Positions 33,565 through 44,272 of a DNA stretch of 64,000 nucleotides are shown piece after piece. The translations under genes were made by a program, and so were the position numbers. The first letter of the stretch is position 1. Each line of letters begins with the position of its first letter. The stretch spans positions 1 through 64,000 of the forward strand of contig NZ_FRBI01000014.1 in NCBI RefSeq assembly GCF_900142575.1, written 5' to 3'. This DNA is from Actinacidiphila paucisporea (GTDB lineage: Bacteria; Actinomycetota; Actinomycetes; Streptomycetales; Streptomycetaceae). The notes under the pieces were generated by a model. It was not told the DNA's origin and searched no databases. It saw nothing but the letters and a program-made list of their open reading frames with translations.

Positions 33565-34806
33565 TCAGGACACCGGCCGGGCGTCGGTCCAGATGCTCTC
33601 GAACTCCTCGCGGTAGACCTCGAAGAGCCCGCCGTCGGCCGGCCGGTCGTCGGAGACGACCCGCCGCGAACCGCCGCGCAGCACCATCACCGGCACCTCC
33701 ATGCCGCGCGCCCTGCGCAGATACGACTGGACGACCGCGAGCCCCTCGCCGCTGTCGCCGTCGACCAGGTAGGCGGTGAAGCGCGGGGTCTCGTCGAAGA
33801 CCTGGATCTCGAATGCCCCGGGGTCGCGCAGCCGGGCCCGCACCCGCCGCATGTGCATGATGTTCATCTCCACGGAGCGGCTCATCTCACCGCGCCCGAG
33901 GCCCAGTTCGCGCTCGCGGCGGCGGACGGCGCTGCTGGCCGGGTTGAGGAACAGCAGCCGCACCCGGCAGCCCGCCTCGGCAAGCCGGACCAGCCGGCGC
34001 CCCGAGTAGTTCTGCACCAGCAGGTTCAGCCCGATACCGACCGCGTCCAGCCGCCGGGCCCCGGCGAAGAGGTCCTCGACGGGCAGCTGGCGCTGCAGTC
34101 GCACCCGGTCGGCGTAGACGCCGATGACGTCGGAGAAGCGGTCGGCGACCAGCTCCTCGATCGCGTCGACCGGCAGCCGCTGCGCGGCCGTACGGGCGCT
34201 TCCCGCCCCCAGCAGCTCCAGCAGCCGCGCGCAGGCCCGTTCCGCCTGGTCCAGGACCGTCCGGGACAGCGCCCGGTTGCGGGAGACGACGTGCCGGGCG
34301 ACCTCCAGCTCGTCGAGGGCCAGTTCGAGGTCGCGGCGGTCGTCGAAGTACGGCTCGAAGCACGGCCAGTGCTGGACGACCAGCTCCCGCAGCTGCGGCA
34401 GCGTCAGAAAGCTCAGCACGTTGTCGTCGGCCGGGTCGAGCAGGAAGCCCTTGCGGCGGCTCACCTCGCGTACGGCGACGGCCCGCTGGACCCACTCGTG
34501 CCCGGCCGGGCCCGCAGCGGCGACCACCCACTCCTCGCCGTGCACGGGCTCGTAGATCGGGCGCAGCACCGCGTTGACGACGGCCCGCAGCCGCTGCTCG
34601 ACCAGGTTCAGCCAGATGTACGCGCGGCCGGCCCTGCGGGCGCGGGTGCGCACCTCCGCCCAGGCGTCGGCGCCCCAGTCCAGCTCCGCTCCGATCTCCA
34701 TGGGCTGAGCGAGAGTGACCGCTCCCGGCGGCCCCTCCACAGTGGTGTCGTGCTGGTCACCCTGCTCACCGCCTCCCGGGAGCATCAGACCTCCGGACGT
34801 CGCCAC
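33565..34806 (-). CDS. SAV2148-family HEPN-domain protein
   Basis: A 413-residue protein I recognise as the Streptomyces SAV2148 family. Marks are LARP/LAQPMEIGAELDWGADAW, AGRAYIWLNLVEQRLRAVV, WPCFEPYFDDRRDLELALDE and SYLRRARGMEVPVMVLRGG. HEPN domains often act as RNases or nucleotide-binding units, and the R-x4-6-H motif that would show RNase activity is not obvious to me. Function is not known. GTG at 34806 was chosen (GGAGG, 7 nt spacing) over GTG 34821 and ATG 34785. It is divergent from glgX. Confidence 0.85.
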   Translation of the reverse strand: MATSGGLMLPGGGEQGDQHDTTVEGPPGAVTLAQPMEIGAELDWGADAWAEVRTRARRAGRAYIWLNLVEQRLRAVVNAVLRPIYEPVHGEEWVVAAAGPAGHEWVQRAVAVREVSRRKGFLLDPADDNVLSFLTLPQLRELVVQHWPCFEPYFDDRRDLELALDELEVARHVVSRNRALSRTVLDQAERACARLLELLGAGSARTAAQRLPVDAIEELVADRFSDVIGVYADRVRLQRQLPVEDLFAGARRLDAVGIGLNLLVQNYSGRRLVRLAEAGCRVRLLFLNPASSAVRRRERELGLGRGEMSRSVEMNIMHMRRVRARLRDPGAFEIQVFDETPRFTAYLVDGDSGEGLAVVQSYLRRARGMEVPVMVLRGGSRRVVSDDRPADGGLFEVYREEFESIWTDARPVS

Positions 34807-35019
34807 TTCACCGCCTCCCACCCCCGTCCACGATCAAGGAAGGGTACTGCGGTGCGGGGGGTGTCGCAGCAGTATCGACCCTACTTGACTACTACCGGAC
34901 AACCCCATCACTCGTACGGTCGCTGGCTGTTGTGGCTGTGTCACCCTCCGGTGGGAGCGGGTGGGAGGATGACTGCTCGGCAACCTCTCGCGACGTAACG
35001 CCGGGTGCGAGGACCAGGT

Positions 35020-35041
35020 GACCGGGCCGCTCGGCCCGGTC
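35020..35041 (+). promoter_or_regulatory. Tight hairpin just before the glgX ribosome binding site
   Basis: GACCGGGCCG-CT-CGGCCCGGTC is a perfect 10-bp stem with a 2-nt loop, ending 6 nt before GGAAGAG of glgX. It could act as an attenuator or protect the mRNA. Elsewhere in 34807-35061 I see only a lone TTGACT (34885) without a matching -10 box. Confidence 0.5.
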
Positions 35042-35061
35042 AGGAGTGGAAGAGTCTCGAC

Positions 35062-37200
<2,139 letters not shown>

Positions 37201-37504
37201 GCCCCACGACCCGCACCCCTATGGGGCAGCCCCCTTCTGTTGCCTGCACAGTTGCGGTGCGTCGTGGTTGCGCGCGCAGTTCCCCGCGCCCCTTTTAGGC
37301 CCGCGTCCTCCAACGCCCCAGGCGTTCGGCCCCGCCAGGGGCCCTCTGCGCGGGAAGGTGGGCGCCTTTCAGGGGCGCGTGGGGGTACCCCCAGGCGAAG
37401 CTCTGGGGGAGAACGGAGCGACCAGCCACGACGGCGGGAAAGGCGACCCCCCACCGCCACGGGGCACGACCGCGGGGTCGTAACGGCCACCCCGCAGGGG
37501 GTGT
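37201..37504. repeat. Intergenic spacer with dispersed repeats (copy C and a second type)
   Basis: No gene in these 304 bp. 37262-37297 holds GTCGTGGTTGCGCGCGCAGT then TCCCCGCGCCCC and four T's, a repeat also at 58.7 kb. 37379-37436 is copy C of the CCCCCAG-N8-CTGGGGG element (stem 37388-37394 with 37403-37409), ending in GACCAGCCACGACGGCG. They lie between converging glgX and the oxidoreductase gene and likely end transcription from both. Confidence 0.75.
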
Positions 37505-38431
37505 TCACGGCCCCGTCGTAAGGACCGCATTGCCCGCAATGCGACGCTCGTGGAGGTCGGCCAGGACCGACGCCGTGTCCGACCAGTCGGCGAGCCTGCC
37601 GATTTCCGGGTGGAGGCGGGATTCCGCGACGAGGCGGACGAGGGTGGCGAGGTCGAGGGCGTAGGGCTCGGGGAAGTCCTCGTAGTGGAAGTGGCGGACC
37701 GCCGCGCAGGACGGGCCGTCGAAGAAGGCGAAGAAGTCGAGCGTGGCCGGTCGGCGGGACGCCTGGCCGAACCAGATCAGCTCGCCGTGCGGGCGCAGGA
37801 GGGCGAGGGCGCGGGCTGTCGACGGGCCGCCGACGGATTCCATCACCGTGTGGAAGGGTCCGCCGGCGGCGGCGAGGTCCTGCACGACGGTGGCGCCGAA
37901 CTCGGCGAGCCGCCGGCCGCGTTCGGGCGTCGCGCTGACCGCGGTCACCCGCGCGCCCGCGGCGACGGCGAGTTCGGTGGTGTAGTGGCCGACGCCGCCC
38001 GACGCGCCGGTGATGAGCAGGGAGCGGCCGGCCAGGCTGCCCGCGGTGCGCAGCAGGCGCAGGGCGGTGAGGCCGGCGAGCGGGAGGGCGGCCGCGGCGA
38101 CCGTGGGGACGGCGTCGGGCAGGACCGCGAGGCGATCGGTGTCGACGGCGGCGTATTCGGCCCAGCCGCCGCCCGGCGGGTGGGCGACGACGCGCTGCCC
38201 GGCGCGCGGCCCGGTGCCGTCGGCGGCGGCCTGGACGACCAGGCCGGCGACGTCCTTGCCCGGCCGCAGCCCGACGCTGGGCAGCGCGCCGTGCAGCCGG
38301 AAGACCTCACCACGGTTGACGGAGAAGGCCTCGACCTTGACCAGCGCCTGACCGGGTGCCGGCCGCGGCTCGTCCACCTCGCCGTACGCGACCAGCTTCG
38401 CGGGGTCGCCTGTGGGCAGCAGTGCCTTCAT
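37505..38431 (-). CDS. Zinc-independent MDR-family quinone oxidoreductase
   Basis: A 308-residue medium-chain dehydrogenase/reductase. GKDVAGLVVQAAADGTGPRA and the Rossmann motif LITGASGGVGHYTTELAVAA fit NADPH-dependent quinone oxidoreductases; zinc-binding cysteines are absent. The substrate is unknown. GAGGAG is 7 nt before the ATG. It lies downstream of, and in the same direction as, the MmyB-like regulator gene, 113 nt away, and may be co-regulated with it. Confidence 0.88.
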   Translation of the reverse strand: MKALLPTGDPAKLVAYGEVDEPRPAPGQALVKVEAFSVNRGEVFRLHGALPSVGLRPGKDVAGLVVQAAADGTGPRAGQRVVAHPPGGGWAEYAAVDTDRLAVLPDAVPTVAAAALPLAGLTALRLLRTAGSLAGRSLLITGASGGVGHYTTELAVAAGARVTAVSATPERGRRLAEFGATVVQDLAAAGGPFHTVMESVGGPSTARALALLRPHGELIWFGQASRRPATLDFFAFFDGPSCAAVRHFHYEDFPEPYALDLATLVRLVAESRLHPEIGRLADWSDTASVLADLHERRIAGNAVLTTGP

Positions 38432-38544
38432 CGTCAGCTCCTCGATCCGGTGCGGCCACGTGCCGCGAACCGCTGAATCCAGGAAAACCGCAGGTCAGAG
38501 GCTGCGTCCAACAGCCATCCGTCCGCATCGACGACCGCCGGTTG

Positions 38545-39390
38545 TCAGCCCTGACGGGAGCCGTCGAGGCGCTCGGCGCCCGCGTGCCAGCTCGCCAGCA
38601 CGGCGAGGCGCTCCGCCGTCGAGGAGCCGGGCGGGGCGGTGTACGCGACGACGGTCAGGTCGGCGTCGCCAGGGAGGGCCAGGGTCTCGTAGGCGAGGCG
38701 CAGTTCGCCTGCCACGGGGTGCAGGATGTGCTTGACGCCGTGGGTCTTCTCCTTGACCAGGTGGTCGGCCCACAGGCGGCGGAAGTGCTCGCTGCGCACG
38801 GACAGTTCGCCGATCAGCGCGGTGAGGCGGGCGTCGTCGGGGTGGCGGCCGGCGCCGAGGCGGAGGTAGGCGACGGTTTCGGCGGCGACCGCGGGCCATT
38901 CCGGGTAGAGGTCGACGGCCTGGGGGTCGAGGAAGACCCGGCGCGGCATGCTGCGGTGGGAGGCGTCGGAGGCGAAGTCGTGGAGGGCGTCGGACAGCGC
39001 GTTCCAGGCCAGCACCTCCATGCGGTGGTCGATGACCATGGCGGGGCAGTCGGCCATGCTGTCGAGCAGCAGGCGCAGGCCGGGCCGTACGCCGCTGGAC
39101 GGCGCGGGCGTGGTCCTGCGGGCAGGCCGCGCGAGGTCCCGCAGGTGCTCGTGCTCGGTCGGGTCGAGCCGCAGCACCCTGGCGACGGCGTCGAGGACCG
39201 CGTCGGAGACGTTCTTGCCGCGGCCCTGTTCGAGCCGGATGTAGTAGTCGACGCTGACCCCGGCGAGCTGCGCGACCTCCTCGCGGCGCAGCCCCGGCAC
39301 CCGGCGTCTGCCGTACGGGGGCAGGCCGACGTCCTCCGGCTGGATCCTGGCCCGCCTGGTCTGCAGGAAATCGCCGAGCGTGTTGTCCAT
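38545..39390 (-). CDS. XRE/MmyB-type transcriptional regulator
   Basis: A 281-residue protein with an N-terminal helix-turn-helix (PGLRREEVAQLAGVSVDYYI then RLEQGRG) and a C-terminal MmyB-like ligand-binding domain (about 110-270; NALSDALHDFA, FLDPQAVDLYPEWP). MmyB-type regulators commonly control a divergent short-chain dehydrogenase, and exactly that arrangement is seen here. ATG at 39390 (MDNTLGDFLQTRRARI) matches the family start; ATG 39402 is an alternative. A PAS-like fatty-acid ligand is known for one family member, but the ligand here is unknown. Confidence 0.85.
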   Translation of the reverse strand: MDNTLGDFLQTRRARIQPEDVGLPPYGRRRVPGLRREEVAQLAGVSVDYYIRLEQGRGKNVSDAVLDAVARVLRLDPTEHEHLRDLARPARRTTPAPSSGVRPGLRLLLDSMADCPAMVIDHRMEVLAWNALSDALHDFASDASHRSMPRRVFLDPQAVDLYPEWPAVAAETVAYLRLGAGRHPDDARLTALIGELSVRSEHFRRLWADHLVKEKTHGVKHILHPVAGELRLAYETLALPGDADLTVVAYTAPPGSSTAERLAVLASWHAGAERLDGSRQG

Positions 39391-39542
39391 GCCGACGACC
39401 ATATGCGCCCCGCGGCGGCCGAGCCTGGTACTGCCGGACCCAGGTAGGCCACAGCCCTGGGTGACGCGCGCGGGCCGTCGCACAGTGGAGGGGTCAGCAC
39501 GACACCACCCGCCCCGCGGGTCACTCCAGGGAGTCACCTCTC

Positions 39543-40316
39543 ATGAGCACCACTGCTTTCGGCGATCTCACCGGCCGCACCGCCGTCGTCACCGGGGCCG
39601 CCAGCGGCATGGGCGAGGCCACGGCCCGCCTGCTGGCGACGCAGGGCGCGCGGGTCGCGCTGCTGGCCCGCCGCGCCGAGCGGCTCGACACGCTCGCCGA
39701 GAAGATCGCCGCCGCCGGCGGCGTGGCGCTGGCGGTCACCGCCGACGTCACCGACGACGCCTCGGTCAGGGCCGCGGCCGCCCGCGTCGGGGAGGCCTTC
39801 GGCCCCGCCGACCTGGTGGTCAACGCCGCCGGCATCATGCTGCCCAACCCGATCGACGCGGGCCGCGCCGACGAGTGGGCGCGGATGGTGGACACCAACC
39901 TCACCGGCGCCCTGCGGGTCATCGACGCCTTCCGCGACGACCTGCTGGCCGCCGCGGCCGGCGGCGGGCGCGCCGACCTGGTCAACGTCTCGTCGATCGG
40001 CGCGCACCTGGTCTTCCCTGGCTACGCCGTCTACAGCGCCACCAAGGCCGCGCTGACGCATCTGTCGGCGTCGCTGCGCTCGGAGTTCGGGCCGCGCGGG
40101 GTCAGGGTCACCAACATCGAGCCGGGCCTGACCGACACCGAGCTGGGCGGGCACATCGACAACGCGGAGCTGTCGGCGCAGCTCGACGGGATGTTCCAGG
40201 CCTTCCCCGAGGCGCTGACGTCGGACGACATCGCCGACCTGATCGCGTACGTCACCAGCCGCCCCGCGCGCGTTAACCTGCGGCAGGTGATCGTCCTGCC
40301 GACCGGGCAGGCGTGA
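39543..40316 (+). CDS. SDR-family oxidoreductase
   Basis: A 257-residue classical short-chain dehydrogenase. It has the cofactor motif TGAASGMGEA, NAAGIM, and the catalytic Ser...Tyr-x3-Lys in NVSSIGAHLVFPGYAVYSAT then K. It probably uses NADPH (RRAERLD after strand 2). Substrate unknown. It is divergent from the MmyB-like regulator and its stop overlaps the LysR start (GTGA). GGGAG lies about 10 nt before the ATG. Confidence 0.9.
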   Translation: MSTTAFGDLTGRTAVVTGAASGMGEATARLLATQGARVALLARRAERLDTLAEKIAAAGGVALAVTADVTDDASVRAAAARVGEAFGPADLVVNAAGIMLPNPIDAGRADEWARMVDTNLTGALRVIDAFRDDLLAAAAGGGRADLVNVSSIGAHLVFPGYAVYSATKAALTHLSASLRSEFGPRGVRVTNIEPGLTDTELGGHIDNAELSAQLDGMFQAFPEALTSDDIADLIAYVTSRPARVNLRQVIVLPTGQA

Positions 40317-41287
40317 GAGACGGGGGCGCGGCGGTGGATCTCGACCTGGCGCAGGTGCGGGCCTTCGTGGTCACCGCCGACCGGCTGCACTTCGGGCAGG
40401 CCGCCGCCGAGCTGTACCTGACCCAGCAGGCGCTGTCCAAGCGGGTCGCCCGGCTGGAGGACGCGCTCGGCCGCAAGCTCTTCGACCGCACCGGGCACGG
40501 CGTGGAGCTCACCGACGCCGGGCGCAGGTTCCTCGACCCGGCGCGCGAGCTGGTCAGGGCGGGGGAAGCCGCGGTGGCCGCCGCGCGGCACGAGGATCGG
40601 GCGCTGCGGGTCAGCGTGTGGGGTCACATGTTCCTGCCGCTGCGCACCGTTCGCGAGGTCGTCGCCCAGGACCGGGACCTGGACATCGAGCTGAGCCTGC
40701 GGCCCGGCTTCACCGCGGCGCTGGCCGGGCTGCGCGACGGCGAGATCGACTTCGCGCTGGGCCGCACGCACGAGCTGGACGAGCCGTGGCCGGCCGGCGT
40801 CACCCGGCGGCTGGTCAGGCTGGAGCCCGTCAAGGCCGTGATGAGCAGCGCCGCCGCGCTGGCCGGCGCGGACGCTCTGACCCCGGGCGAATTGCGGGAG
40901 GCGCGGCTGTGGTTCCCCGCGCCGCGCGCGAAGGTGGAATTCCTGCGGGCCTTCACCGAGCGCTTCGACGTGCCGGGCGAGTTCGGCGGCATCAACCTGG
41001 GCCTCGACCCCTTCCTCGCCCATCTCGCCGGCCACCCCGGGCTGTTCTCGCTGCTGTGCGCGGACGTCGAGGTGCCGGGCGGCAGCGGCCTGAGGGAGAT
41101 CCCGGTCACCGGCCCGGCCCCGCTCTACGCCTGGCACGCGATCTGGCGCACCGGCGAGCAGCACGCGGTGCTGCCCCGGCTGCTCGCCGCCTTCGCCGCG
41201 GCCGCGGCCGCACAGGCCTGGCTCGACTACGACCCCGCCCGGCACTGGCTCCCCGAGGCCGACCAGGCCGCCCTGCCGGGGGCGTGA
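40313..41287 (+). CDS. LysR-family transcriptional regulator
   Basis: A 324-residue regulator. LAQVRAFVVTADRLHFGQAA and LYLTQQALSKRVARLEDALG form the winged helix-turn-helix at residues about 10-70, followed by a periplasmic-binding-like sensor domain. GTG at 40313 forms a GTGA overlap with the SDR stop, implying coupling; GTG at 40334 would also fit the family start. It is unusual for a LysR gene to sit downstream of its likely target rather than divergent, so it may act elsewhere. It converges with treY (7 nt gap). Confidence 0.87.
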   Translation: MRDGGAAVDLDLAQVRAFVVTADRLHFGQAAAELYLTQQALSKRVARLEDALGRKLFDRTGHGVELTDAGRRFLDPARELVRAGEAAVAAARHEDRALRVSVWGHMFLPLRTVREVVAQDRDLDIELSLRPGFTAALAGLRDGEIDFALGRTHELDEPWPAGVTRRLVRLEPVKAVMSSAAALAGADALTPGELREARLWFPAPRAKVEFLRAFTERFDVPGEFGGINLGLDPFLAHLAGHPGLFSLLCADVEVPGGSGLREIPVTGPAPLYAWHAIWRTGEQHAVLPRLLAAFAAAAAAQAWLDYDPARHWLPEADQAALPGA

Positions 41288-41294
41288 CGGCCGG

Positions 41295-43697
41295 TCAGCG
41301 GGTCAGCAGCGCCACCGGGGAGTCGGCGAAGAGCTCGGCCAGCGGCACCCGGCCGCGGTACGTACCGCCGCCGAGCCGGTCGGTCCAGTCGCCGGGCGGC
41401 AGCGGCAGGACGGTGTCCCGCCAGCCGCCCGCCTGCTCCAGCCGGCGGGACAGCCGGGTCACCGCGGTCAGCGCGCCGCCGCCGCGTACGAAGGCCACGC
41501 AGTGCTCCGCGGCGGGCCCGTCGGCGGCCAGCGGGTCGTACGCGGCCGCCGTGCCGTACCACTGCGGGTGGTCCCTGCGCAGCCGCAGCGCCACCGCGGT
41601 CAGCCACAGCTTGGCCTCGTCCGCACCGCGCGGCCGCTGCCCGGACAGCAGGCCGTCCAGCGTGCCGCCGGCGCCGCCCGCCATCGGGCCGCGGTTGTCC
41701 GGGTCGACCAGGGTGTGCACCGGCAGTTCGGTGCCCTGGTAGACGTCGGGCACGCCCGGCATCGTCAGGTGCAGCAGGGCGGCGCCCAGCGAGTTGGCGG
41801 TGGCGTACGGGTGCAGCCGCCCGGCGAACTCGCTGATGTCGTGGGCCTGCGCCCCGCAGGGACCGCGGTCGACGAAGTCCGTGACCGCCTTCTCGTACGC
41901 CTCGTCCTGCTCGGTCCAGGTGGTGTGCAGCCCCGCCTCCCGTACGGCCTTGAGCACCGTGGGCACCAAGCGCTCCGGGTCGCAGGAGCCGAGGCCCACG
42001 CCGGTCTGGTACGTGGTGTACCGCACCTGCCGGTCGGGGGCGGGCGGGCAGTCCAGCTCGGCCTCGCGCTCCTCGCGCAGCTCCAGCCACTCCCGCCACA
42101 CCTCGGGCAGCTCCGAGAGCACCGCGAGGCGCAGCCGCAGGTCCGCGCTGCGCTTGGTGTCGTGGGTGGACAGCACCGTGCCCGTGGCCGGCCACTCGCG
42201 CTGGACCCGGGCGCAATAGGCGTGGAAGTCCGCGGGCGGGGTCGCCGGCCGCCCCGGGTCGCGGCCCACCTCGCACAACGACAGCAGCGGGGTGTAGCGG
42301 TAGAAGGCGGTGTCCTCCACCGACTTGGCGTGCAGCGCGGAGGCGACCTGCGCGAAGCGCACCGTGAAGTCGTCGGCGTCCGCGCTGCGGCCGGTGGCGG
42401 GGCGGGCCAGCGCGAGGTCCCGTACGAAGTCCACGGCGTCGCCCAGTTCCGGTGCCGCCGCACGGGCCTGCCCCGCGGCCTGCTCCAGCATCACCTCGTC
42501 CACCGCGTCGGCCGGGCCGCCGGCCGGCACGTACGGGCGGTAGACCGGCACCCGCACCAGCAGCTCGCGGATCGCGCCGTCCAGCGCCTCGGGGCCGTAC
42601 GCCCGCCCGCCGGCGCGTTCCGCCGCCCGGCGCAGCCGCGCGACCTCGGCGGTCAGGTCGCCGCTGACCACCCGGTGGGCGGCCCTGCGCGCGGTCGGCG
42701 CCCACCGGCCGCCGCGGTCGTCGTCGGCGCCGGTGTAGTCGCGGTGGAAGGCATCCAGCGCGGCGGCGCCCTCGGGATCGGTGAACAGCCCGTCGATCCG
42801 GTCCAGCGCGTCGTAGCCGGTGGTGCCCGCGCACGCCCAGTCCGCGGGCAGCGGCTCGTCGGGCTGAAGGATCTTCTCCACCACCGTCCAGCGCCCGCCG
42901 CTCGCCTCGGCCAGCAGCCGCAGATAGCCCGCCGGGTCGGCGAGGCCGTCCGGGTGGTCGATCCGCAGCCCGTCGGCCACCCCGTCGCGCAGCAGCCGCA
43001 GCACGGTGGCGTGGGTGGCCTCGAAGACCTCGGGCCGCTCGACCCGGACCGCGATCAGGTCGGAGATGGTGAAGAAGCGGCGGTAGTTCAGGTCGGTGCG
43101 CGCGGTTCGCCAGTAGGCGAGGGTGTACCACTGCGTCTCCACCAACTCGGGCAGCGGCAGGTCCTCGGTGCCGGGCCGCAGCGGGAAGCGGTGGTCGTAA
43201 TACCGCAGCACCTTGCCGCCCGCGGCCTTGTCGCTCACGACCGAGAGCGCGCCCAGCGCGTCGGGCAGCGGCTCGCCCAGCACCGGCAGCAGCACCTTGC
43301 CGCCGAGGGCGGCCCAGTCGATGTCGAACCAGTCCGCGTAGGCGGAGCCGGGGCCGTCCCGCAGGACGGCCCACAGCGGGGCGTTCAGGTGTTCCGGGGC
43401 GGGTACGGCCATGTGGTTCGGCACGATGTCCAGGACGAGTCCGAGCCCGTGTTCGCGGGCGGTGCGGGACAGGTCCCGCAGGCCCTGCTCGCCGCCCAGT
43501 TCGGCCCGGATCCTCGTGTGGTCCACCACGTCGTAGCCGTGCGTCGAGCCGGGCACCGCCTCCAGCACCGGTGAGAGGTGCAGATGGCTGACGCCGAGCC
43601 GGGCGAGGTACGGTGCCGCCGCGGCGGCCTGGGCGAACGTGAAGCCGGGCTGCACCTGTATTCGGTAGGTGGCGCTCGGCGCCGGCGTTTGGCTCAT
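41295..43697 (-). CDS. treY: Malto-oligosyltrehalose synthase TreY
   Basis: An 800-residue GH13 enzyme that turns the reducing end of a maltodextrin into a trehalose unit. ATYRIQVQPGFTFAQAAAAA, YLARLGVSHLHLSPVLEAVP and GSTHGYDVVDH are TreY landmarks. Catalytic stretches are DGLRIDHPDGL and the VLSTHDTKRSADLR region. The TreY family is longer than most GH13 because of helical inserts, matching this length. AGAAGGTGGC precedes the ATG. It lies divergent to treZ, with a decayed gene fragment in between instead of a shared operon. Confidence 0.94.
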   Translation of the reverse strand: MSQTPAPSATYRIQVQPGFTFAQAAAAAPYLARLGVSHLHLSPVLEAVPGSTHGYDVVDHTRIRAELGGEQGLRDLSRTAREHGLGLVLDIVPNHMAVPAPEHLNAPLWAVLRDGPGSAYADWFDIDWAALGGKVLLPVLGEPLPDALGALSVVSDKAAGGKVLRYYDHRFPLRPGTEDLPLPELVETQWYTLAYWRTARTDLNYRRFFTISDLIAVRVERPEVFEATHATVLRLLRDGVADGLRIDHPDGLADPAGYLRLLAEASGGRWTVVEKILQPDEPLPADWACAGTTGYDALDRIDGLFTDPEGAAALDAFHRDYTGADDDRGGRWAPTARRAAHRVVSGDLTAEVARLRRAAERAGGRAYGPEALDGAIRELLVRVPVYRPYVPAGGPADAVDEVMLEQAAGQARAAAPELGDAVDFVRDLALARPATGRSADADDFTVRFAQVASALHAKSVEDTAFYRYTPLLSLCEVGRDPGRPATPPADFHAYCARVQREWPATGTVLSTHDTKRSADLRLRLAVLSELPEVWREWLELREEREAELDCPPAPDRQVRYTTYQTGVGLGSCDPERLVPTVLKAVREAGLHTTWTEQDEAYEKAVTDFVDRGPCGAQAHDISEFAGRLHPYATANSLGAALLHLTMPGVPDVYQGTELPVHTLVDPDNRGPMAGGAGGTLDGLLSGQRPRGADEAKLWLTAVALRLRRDHPQWYGTAAAYDPLAADGPAAEHCVAFVRGGGALTAVTRLSRRLEQAGGWRDTVLPLPPGDWTDRLGGGTYRGRVPLAELFADSPVALLTR

Positions 43698-43822
43698 GCC
43701 ACCTTCTCTACCCGGGTTCCGCCCGTTCTGCTCCTCGAGTTTTGCCCGGGCCCTTCCGGACGTCGTGGCTGGTCGGAGGCGGCGGTCCGTCGCGGGGGCG
43801 CCTCCGGCGGGGTCAGCGGCCC

Positions 43823-44169
43823 GCCTCGCTGGGCCTGACCGAACAGCAGGCACGCGACAGCAGGCACGCGCGCGCGGGCTCGACGTGGTGGTCGACACGA
43901 TGCCGCTGACCGCGGTCGCCAAGGGCATGGTGCACGGGCAGGGCGGCAGCGTGAAGGTGGTCGCGACCCGGGGCGGTGGACCGGTCCTTGGTGTCCACTT
44001 GGTGGGACCGCATGTCTCCGAGATGATCGCGGAGAGCCGGCTGATCGTCGGCTGGGAGGCGGAGCCGGCCGATGTGGCCTGGCACATCCACCCGCATCCG
44101 ACCCTGTCGGAGGCGGTCGGCGAGGTGTTCCTGACGCTCGCGGGCCGCGGGCTGCACCAGTCGGTGTGA
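43823..44169 (+). pseudogene. Decayed 3' fragment of a dihydrolipoamide dehydrogenase gene
   Basis: 43877-44169 codes for about 95 residues that match the C-terminal dimerisation domain of LpdA: AVAKGMVHGQGGSVKVVA, GVHLVGPHVSEMIAESRLIV and HIHPHPTLSEAVGEVFLTLA with the catalytic HxxxxE region. Just upstream, another frame (43823-43856) reads ASLGLTEQQAR, the normal preceding segment. The two are separated by a perfect 14-bp tandem duplication (43843-43856 and 43857-43870); removing one copy rejoins the frame as LTEQQARARGLDVVVDT. The FAD and NAD domains are missing. No start or ribosome binding site is seen. Confidence 0.85.
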
Positions 44170-44272
44170 GCAACCTGCCGGGATTACGGCGAGTGAACCC
44201 GGTCTGAGGTGCCCGATCCGCGGGCAGGCATCTGGCCGGGACCGACTGTCGTGGACCGGACGGGAGATGTGC

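Noticed and set aside
43698..44087. N-terminal extension of TreY
   Set aside because: The TreY family begins at 43697, where a good ribosome binding site lies; the extension is antisense to the lpd relic.
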